From Stephanodiscus triporus (taxonomy: Eukaryota > Bacillariophyta > Thalassiosirophyceae > Thalassiosirales > Thalassiosiraceae), in assembly GCA_036939755.1 (NCBI GenBank), contig JALLAZ010000966.1, forward strand, positions 1-11,002: 11,002 nucleotides of DNA, given 5' to 3'. Shown here piece by piece: positions 8,101 to 11,002 of the stretch (positions are counted from its first letter, which is position 1; every line of letters begins with the position of its first letter). The translations under genes were made by a program, and so were the position numbers. The notes beneath the pieces are model-generated. The model was not told where the DNA came from and made no database searches. It worked only from the letters and a program-made list of their open reading frames with translations.

Positions 8101-8792
8101 GACAACGACGAAGACGAAGACGGCGACTTCGACGCGGGGGCGTACTGCCTCCCGTCGGGATCGTCCGCGCCGTACTCGTGGCTCACGCCGTCCGGCTCGC
8201 GACTGCCGCTGTTGTTGCCGCCGTAACGACGGGAGACGCGACTGTAGGTCGACCCTCCCCCCCCGTCCGGATCGCCATATTGGGATCCTCCTCCCCCCCC
8301 TCGGGTGGATCCCTCCCCTCCCCCTCGGGCGGAGGCTCCTCCCCCTCCTCCTCCGCCGCGGTACGTCGACCGACGGTCGTAGTCGTCGTCATCGCCGTTG
8401 GTGAGCTCCCTGACGACCCCGACCAGGCGCTCGGTGGCGCTGCTGTACCTGCTCCCGCCGCCGTCGTCGTCGTCGTCGTCTATGTTGCCGTAGTACGAGG
8501 CGGGGGGACGGCCGGAAGACGCGCGGGACCTCGACGAGGCGACGGTCCCCCCGCCGGACGACGCGGGTCGAGGGGGGGGAGGGGGAGGGGGAGGGGGACG
8601 GCGGGACGACGACGACGACGAAGCGCGCGAACGACCGTCGTCCCCTCCCCCCCCCGCCCGCATCAGCATGACGGAATTCGTCGCCGACGCGAGTGGCTTC
8701 GGCTCGGAGGCGTTGTACGCCGACAGCCCGGCGGACAGGGACGACATGGACGACTCGTCGTGCTCGTTGCTGCGTCGGCCGCTGTTCGACAT
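5166..8792 (-). CDS. Chitin synthase, division 2 (GT2), with cytochrome-b5-like module
   Basis: This 1208-residue membrane enzyme is expected to polymerise UDP-GlcNAc into chitin at the plasma membrane. Residues 1-390 are disordered: polyproline at 66-74, Gly/Ser/Arg repeats, and an acidic block at about 291-325. A first membrane helix lies near 425-449. A degenerate cytochrome-b5-like module follows (about 465-520, with YVYDVTGLFERHPNG), and a second VYNVTDYI motif near 594-601. A further helix is near 670-698. The GT2 domain spans about 715-1050: MVPCYNEG near 719-726, the metal-binding DAD at 886-888, the catalytic-type GED at 998-1000 and QRRRW at 1038-1042. Three more helices (about 1068-1096, 1102-1124, 1129-1152) precede the family motif MDDFSWGETR (1156-1165) and an acidic, RS-rich tail. 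All core motifs are present, so it is probably active. It resembles fungal class IV-type enzymes and has no myosin head. The ATG at 8792 follows an A/C-rich CAAA-repeat leader. Confidence 0.93.
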   Translation of the reverse strand: MSNSGRRSNEHDESSMSSLSAGLSAYNASEPKPLASATNSVMLMRAGGGGDDGRSRASSSSSSRRPPPPPPPPPRPASSGGGTVASSRSRASSGRPPASYYGNIDDDDDDGGGSRYSSATERLVGVVRELTNGDDDDYDRRSTYRGGGGGGGASARGGGEGSTRGGGGGSQYGDPDGGGGSTYSRVSRRYGGNNSGSREPDGVSHEYGADDPDGRQYAPASKSPSSSSSLSFRGGGGGGRKGGSSGPRSVVRGGAHRAREEEEGSYRSGSGGGRGGGGRGGGSHEKGRAKDDEDEDVDDEDFDEDDEEEDDYDEDEDGTMEEEEESVPENGSYYSRDSSSRGGGSTARSGKSGKIVPYADDDESRASSKSREIVGGGVGGAADPSMNPKRAMWWWRFSKFVTICVPDRLIRKDDADAKQAWREKVAICFCVFMASVFFVGAFGFIPILLCRERTVYTLPDVQERVDENWIALNGYVYDVTGLFERHPNGPAGVEAFLHDDASRLFPRIPPAALPSYCVNPAKFENNEELQNKKPVCSAFTEEDLKNGLPCHDFLAGINATAKYMGEFEKGVQAHDEEQLINSAFTFWVSIHDRVYNVTDYINNIRNEQTKQIEKDHPLAYLEQKLNSLIINNLNKDATELFVSLFPDDKLLGCMDELFYVGIIDTRFDVVCFVLNIIMYFLLAFVAFIMIAQMFCSLMYVAKNTRTYTDEDTQDQVIIMVPCYNEGGKELIKTIDSVLATTYPEENKVIFIIADGVVTGAGQDLSTPEHLAEILGFEMDPQNDELYEYESIGLLTTNRARVYHGYYEVEDRSLKYLVVVKHGLPMEQTGSAKPGNRGKRDSQLIVMGYFNRVYHGRELTELDAAIEDALIDLNMQSDDMRLLMTIDADTRVDEMSVTHMTYAMNQNDRILALCGETKVDNKWQSWVTMMQVFEYYNNHHMKKAFESAFGCVTCLPGCFTMYRILNDDGKPLLADDHVYAEYLRNDIDSLHEQNLFHLGEDRMLTTLLLHFFSGMFLSYVPEAQCFTIVPHSMKILLSQRRRWINSTYHNLLELTKVKTMCGVCCCSMKTVVYLDLIACMILPASTVYAVYLIFLVAAGKTQFSLLLLVLYGMIIGVQIVVFILRSRYDFLFWFIYFTIIGVPVFYFVLPLYAFWHMDDFSWGETRKVAAMKESFAKPPPPVEEEDDESTESDDESEEYSRSRSRRSGR
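7623..8792 (-). repeat. Low-complexity GC-rich coding block (disordered head)
   Basis: The first 390 codons of the chitin synthase consist of Gly, Ser, Asp/Glu, Pro and Arg runs with many C- or G-homopolymers, in sharp contrast to the balanced codons of the catalytic part. Such DNA is prone to length change and to sequencing or assembly error, so exact repeat lengths here may be unreliable. Confidence 0.75.
8571..8597 (+). other. G-quadruplex-capable tract encoding polyproline on the other strand
   Basis: Four G-runs of 8, 5, 5 and 5 bases are separated by single A residues on the plus strand, which is the template strand for chitin synthase. Single-base loops and long runs are the textbook pattern of a very stable quadruplex. 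The minus strand of the same bases encodes nine consecutive prolines (residues 66-74). Confidence 0.7.
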
Positions 8793-9275
8793 TAGTTTGT
8801 TTGTTTGTTGCCTTGCTATTTATTGTGTATTTATTGCTCTTCCTTGTCAAGACCCCGGACTTGAGTAGTAGTATTATTGATTCGCTCGGCCTTTCGATAT
8901 ATTATATTATTATTCAATAGTACTTGGGCGTGTGTGGGAGTGAATGTTGTGGAGGACGAGCTGTGATGTGTGGTGAACGTGAATTGTGAGCCGTTCTATT
9001 TTTTTATTTTTTTTTAGGAGAGAGGAGAGAGAGGATGAAGGATGAATCTTTCAGGGGGTGTGTGGGATAGTACTTGATACAATCGAACGAATTCCTGCGT
9101 GGAAGCCATACCCGTTGATCATCAGCCTTCCGGATCCGTAGTTCGTGACAAGACTGACACGACTGAACCCCGCTAGGCCGTGAAAATTATTATTTTATTT
9201 GATAGGCCCCTAACAGTGCGGGCCGTACTACGAACGTACTATTCGGAGAGCGTGAATGGAGGAGTTCGTCTGTCT
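8793..9275 (-). promoter_or_regulatory. Upstream region of the chitin synthase gene
   Basis: This 483-base stretch has no supported gene. Directly before the start codon it reads, on the minus strand, as CAAA repeats (8794-8810), an A-rich leader context. Further upstream are AT-rich patches around 8866-8920, a GT-rich stretch at about 8931-8990, a T-run near 9000-9016 and a GA-repeat near 9017-9032. Where host promoter ends and retroelement begins is not certain; the tentative LTR edge is 9276. Confidence 0.4.
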
Positions 9276-9555
9276 TGTTAGGCTCGCACCCACAAGGGAC
9301 ATGAATTTGCGTTCAGCGTATTCAACTTCCAGAAACCTCTTTTTTTCGCCTGAAAATTCATACCAGTTCCAGCGTATGTACATATGTAAAAAGAGACTGG
9401 AATAGTCGCAAAAGGTCGCAATTTATCATACTATCGATGGTCAACAAACACAACTTAACCATGGTTTCCGCCCCTTCACCTAGCGCCACCGACCCCAAGA
9501 TGAACAAATCACTCGTTCATCTCACACAGATGTCTTCCTCCCATGCATGCGCACA

Positions 9556-9612
9556 GGATGGGCACTTTAAACGTCCCCATCCGACCATTTATGACGGAGA
9601 TATGTGGTCGGA
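9556..9612. repeat. Two overlapping hairpin-forming inverted repeats
   Basis: GGATGGG (9556-9562) pairs with CCCATCC (9576-9582), and TCCGACCA (9580-9587) pairs exactly with TGGTCGGA (9605-9612) around a 17-base loop. The two stems share bases 9580-9582, so they are mutually exclusive in a single strand. Confidence 0.6.
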
Positions 9613-9617
9613 CAGCG

Positions 9618-9650
9618 GTTGGTTTTGGGTTGGTTTTGGGGTTGTGGTGC
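9618..9650 (+). repeat. GT-rich tandem tract GGTTGGTTTTG
   Basis: The word GGTTGGTTTTGGG occurs twice in tandem, ending in further G/T. It could form a weak two-tetrad quadruplex on the plus strand. It lies inside the tentative LTR. Confidence 0.55.
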
Positions 9651-9662
9651 ACCTGACACGCA

Positions 9663-9734
9663 ATTAGCTAGGCAGAAGCTAATAAAAAAAACACACCCCA
9701 ACCATGGCGGTCGCTGTCGTCCCACGGCCGCCAT
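9663..9734. repeat. Two further hairpins inside the tentative LTR
   Basis: ATTAGCT (9663-9669) and AGCTAAT (9677-9683) form a perfect 7-bp stem with a 7-base loop, followed by an A-run on the plus strand. ATGGCGG (9704-9710) and CCGCCAT (9728-9734) form a second 7-bp stem that extends inward past one T-G wobble by CG/CG. Confidence 0.6.
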
Positions 9735-9830
9735 AGTGCCCCCCCTGCTGAGAAGACGTCAATTCTGATGCTAAATGCATAACATTGTATCGTTAGATAG
9801 TCTAAAATAAGTGAGCTCTTGCTCTTATAT

Positions 9831-10757
9831 CTACTCCTTTGCTCTCCTCTCTCTTGACACTCCTACCTGCCACATCGCATTTTTCAGCCTTGCTACTCCA
9901 AGGCTTCGTCTCGCCGTTCCACGTGGATGTTGCCTAGTGTCTTCCCGCTGGACTGTCTCCCGATCATTGTTCTGCCCAACACACTCCTGCGGTGTCTTGA
10001 AAGTTGTCGAGATGACACTCTTCCATGACACCGTTTTGGGGCTAGTGACTGGATTCAATTCCTCTTCCTCCTCCAGCGGATCTTCATAGTTAACATCACA
10101 ATTCATCAGTTCCACTCTCATCAGTCAAAACGCCATACCTTGTAGCGGCTTGGTCATTGTATCGGCCCACATTTCCTCGGCAGGGCAGTCTATTACTTTT
10201 ATCTCTCCATCATCGACCCTGTCCTTGATGAAGAAGAATTTTGCCTTTAAATGCTTTGTCTACTTACCACTTGACAATTTGCCATTCTTTATTAGTAGTT
10301 GGGAACTGATGTTGTCCTGATACTGTCCCACGCACTCAGCATTGTATCCCTGCACCTGTATGAAGTGCAGGGACCATAACATCTCTGGCATGAACATGTC
10401 CGCCGTGACTAGCTCCGTCTCCTTCGAGCTCCTTGTATTCAATTTCAACTTTCTTGATTAACTTGAGATCGCACCTCATCCCATCGAGAACACTGCACCT
10501 CCGTGTCCCTTGCAGTCCCAATGCACGTTGTGTGATCCGTCGACATACCACTTTAGCACCCCAAGATTGTCCACGGTCAGTCTCAGCTTCAGATATTTCA
10601 TCCCGTTGAGATACTACAGGACGCGCTTCAATTTCCCCCAATCGTCTTTGTCCGGGCTCTTAACCCTCATCGTGAGAAAGGCCACCGCCGTCTGAATGTC
10701 TCATCTTGCTCTTATTGCCATGAATAACAATTGCGCGACTGTATGATGATATGCTGA
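9831..10757 (-). pseudogene. Ty1/copia pol remnant: RNase H and C-terminal tail
   Basis: One minus-strand frame encodes the 3' end of a copia polyprotein. The upstream part (gag, protease, integrase, nearly all reverse transcriptase) is absent. It begins near YHHTVAQLLFMAIRAR (from 10751), the usual connection block, then shows RNase H landmarks: WYVDGSHNVHWDCKGHGG, LNTRSSKETELVTADM, YQDNISSQLL, then the copia tail TKHLKAKFFFIKDRV, EEMWADTMTKPLQG and MRVELMNC. The tail continues with KTPQECVG, as in copia elements I associate with diatoms, and stops at 9831-9833. In-frame stops lie at 10701-10703 (TGA), 10614-10616 (TAG), 10476-10478 (TGA), 10458-10460 (TAA), 10260-10262 (TAG) and 10125-10127 (TGA). 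No frameshift is needed. The copy cannot make an active enzyme. Confidence 0.85.
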
Positions 10758-10761
10758 TGGC

Positions 10762-11002
10762 GTTGTTCTCGTGATACACCCACGTGTTGGGGAACGTGCG
10801 CGTTTCCAAATCCTTCCGCCCCGCGCTCGCATGACGACCTCGAATACTCGGGGGGAGCAGGACAGGACCCTGAGAGTCATATTCAGGTACTGTCCCTTGT
10901 CCCTGTACTCTGGGAGCAACCTCATGTCCCCGTCCTTCAACTTCCGTGCGCTCCCCACCACGTCGATCTTGCCGAGGTCCTCCTCCCGCGGCACCTCGAG
11001 GA
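10762..11002 (-). pseudogene. Fragment of a probable prolyl 4-hydroxylase-like 2OG-Fe(II) oxygenase
   Basis: The minus-strand frame entering from the right edge reads VPREEDLGKIDVVG, then LLPEYRDKGQYLNMTLRVL and SCSPRVFE up to about 10839. The LRVLSCSPRVFE block resembles the LSWSPRAFLY-type start of the P4H catalytic domain. Downstream, in another frame (10762 to about 10827), ASAGRKDLETRTFPNTWVYH resembles the R.RTS...W block of the same domain. In family members these blocks lie about 35-40 residues apart; here only about 12-15, with a frame change, so roughly 20-25 codons appear deleted. The iron-binding HxD...H region is absent because copia sequence takes over. The true start lies beyond the window. 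Family assignment is from memory of motifs. Confidence 0.5.

Larger units (their letters stand above)
9276..9784 (-). mobile_element. Tentative 3' LTR of the copia remnant
   Basis: On the minus strand the sequence after the pol stop enters a non-coding stretch that could be the 3' LTR. A candidate begins TGTTA at 9784 and ends TAACA at 9276, a 5-bp inverted terminus of the usual TG...CA form, giving 509 bases. The match is short enough to occur by chance, and the polypurine tract (about 9837-9858) lies some 50 bases away instead of adjoining it. A TATA-like ATATAAGAG at about 9819-9831 just outside the candidate suggests the true LTR could begin earlier, and the far edge could lie beyond 9276. 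No second LTR is in the window to settle this. Confidence 0.3.

Noticed and set aside
7640..8795. Long plus-strand Arg/Pro/Ser-rich open frames opposite the chitin synthase head
   Set aside because: They are mirror frames of GC-rich Gly/Ser/Asp codons on the minus strand, with low complexity and no recognisable domain.
9160..9240. Possible tRNA or small structured RNA near the GGCC words
   Set aside because: No cloverleaf with consistent arms or conserved T-loop could be drawn; only short complementary words are present.
9437..9667. Plus-strand open frame of 76 codons
   Set aside because: It runs through hairpins and the GT tract of the tentative LTR and encodes no recognisable motif.
1..11002. 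CRISPR array, bacterial operon, riboswitch or replication origin
   Set aside because: No regularly spaced direct repeats, ribosome binding sites or operon spacing exist, and the gene content is eukaryotic.

Overview
The window looks like nuclear DNA from a unicellular stramenopile alga, most probably a diatom and perhaps a chitin-making centric such as a Thalassiosirales species. The reasons are long uninterrupted eukaryotic reading frames on both strands with no operon structure, a fungal-type division 2 chitin synthase, a DUF3228 protein with a probable organelle presequence, ankyrin-like repeats with degenerate LHxxC/LPL motifs, and a Ty1/copia remnant that resembles diatom copia elements. 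The phylum is inference from gene content; no marker gene is present.

Layout: (1) 223-1080 (+) a DUF3228 protein with a candidate targeting peptide. (2) 1243-2841 (-) an ankyrin-repeat protein, convergent with the first gene. (3) 2842-3304 a divergent promoter region with a 10-bp-arm palindrome and three copies of a 9-bp motif. (4) 3305-4492 (+) an unrecognised acidic protein with a coiled-coil-like N-terminus and two diverged copies of an unnamed domain of about 77-79 residues. (5) 4493-5165 a nominally empty stretch that appears to hold a broken small gene on the minus strand (4594-4971). (6) 5166-8792 (-) a 1208-residue chitin synthase with a very GC-rich disordered head, a degenerate cytochrome-b5-like module, a GT2 catalytic domain and C-terminal membrane helices. 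(7) 8793-9830 the chitin synthase upstream region and a tentative copia LTR rich in small hairpins. (8) 9831-10757 (-) the 3' part of a copia pol (RNase H and C-terminal tail) with six in-frame stops and no frameshift. (9) 10762-11002 (-) the N-terminal part of a probable prolyl 4-hydroxylase-like 2OG-Fe(II) oxygenase, internally deleted and joined to the 5'-truncated copia.

The genes do not form a pathway. The one structural link is between the retroelement and the chitin synthase: both are on the minus strand, with the element's 3' end directly upstream of the chitin synthase, so the element could influence its transcription. The points most worth a second look are the unnamed duplicated domain, the broken gene at 4594-4971, the oxygenase/copia junction, and the G-quadruplex-capable polyproline stretch in the chitin synthase gene.
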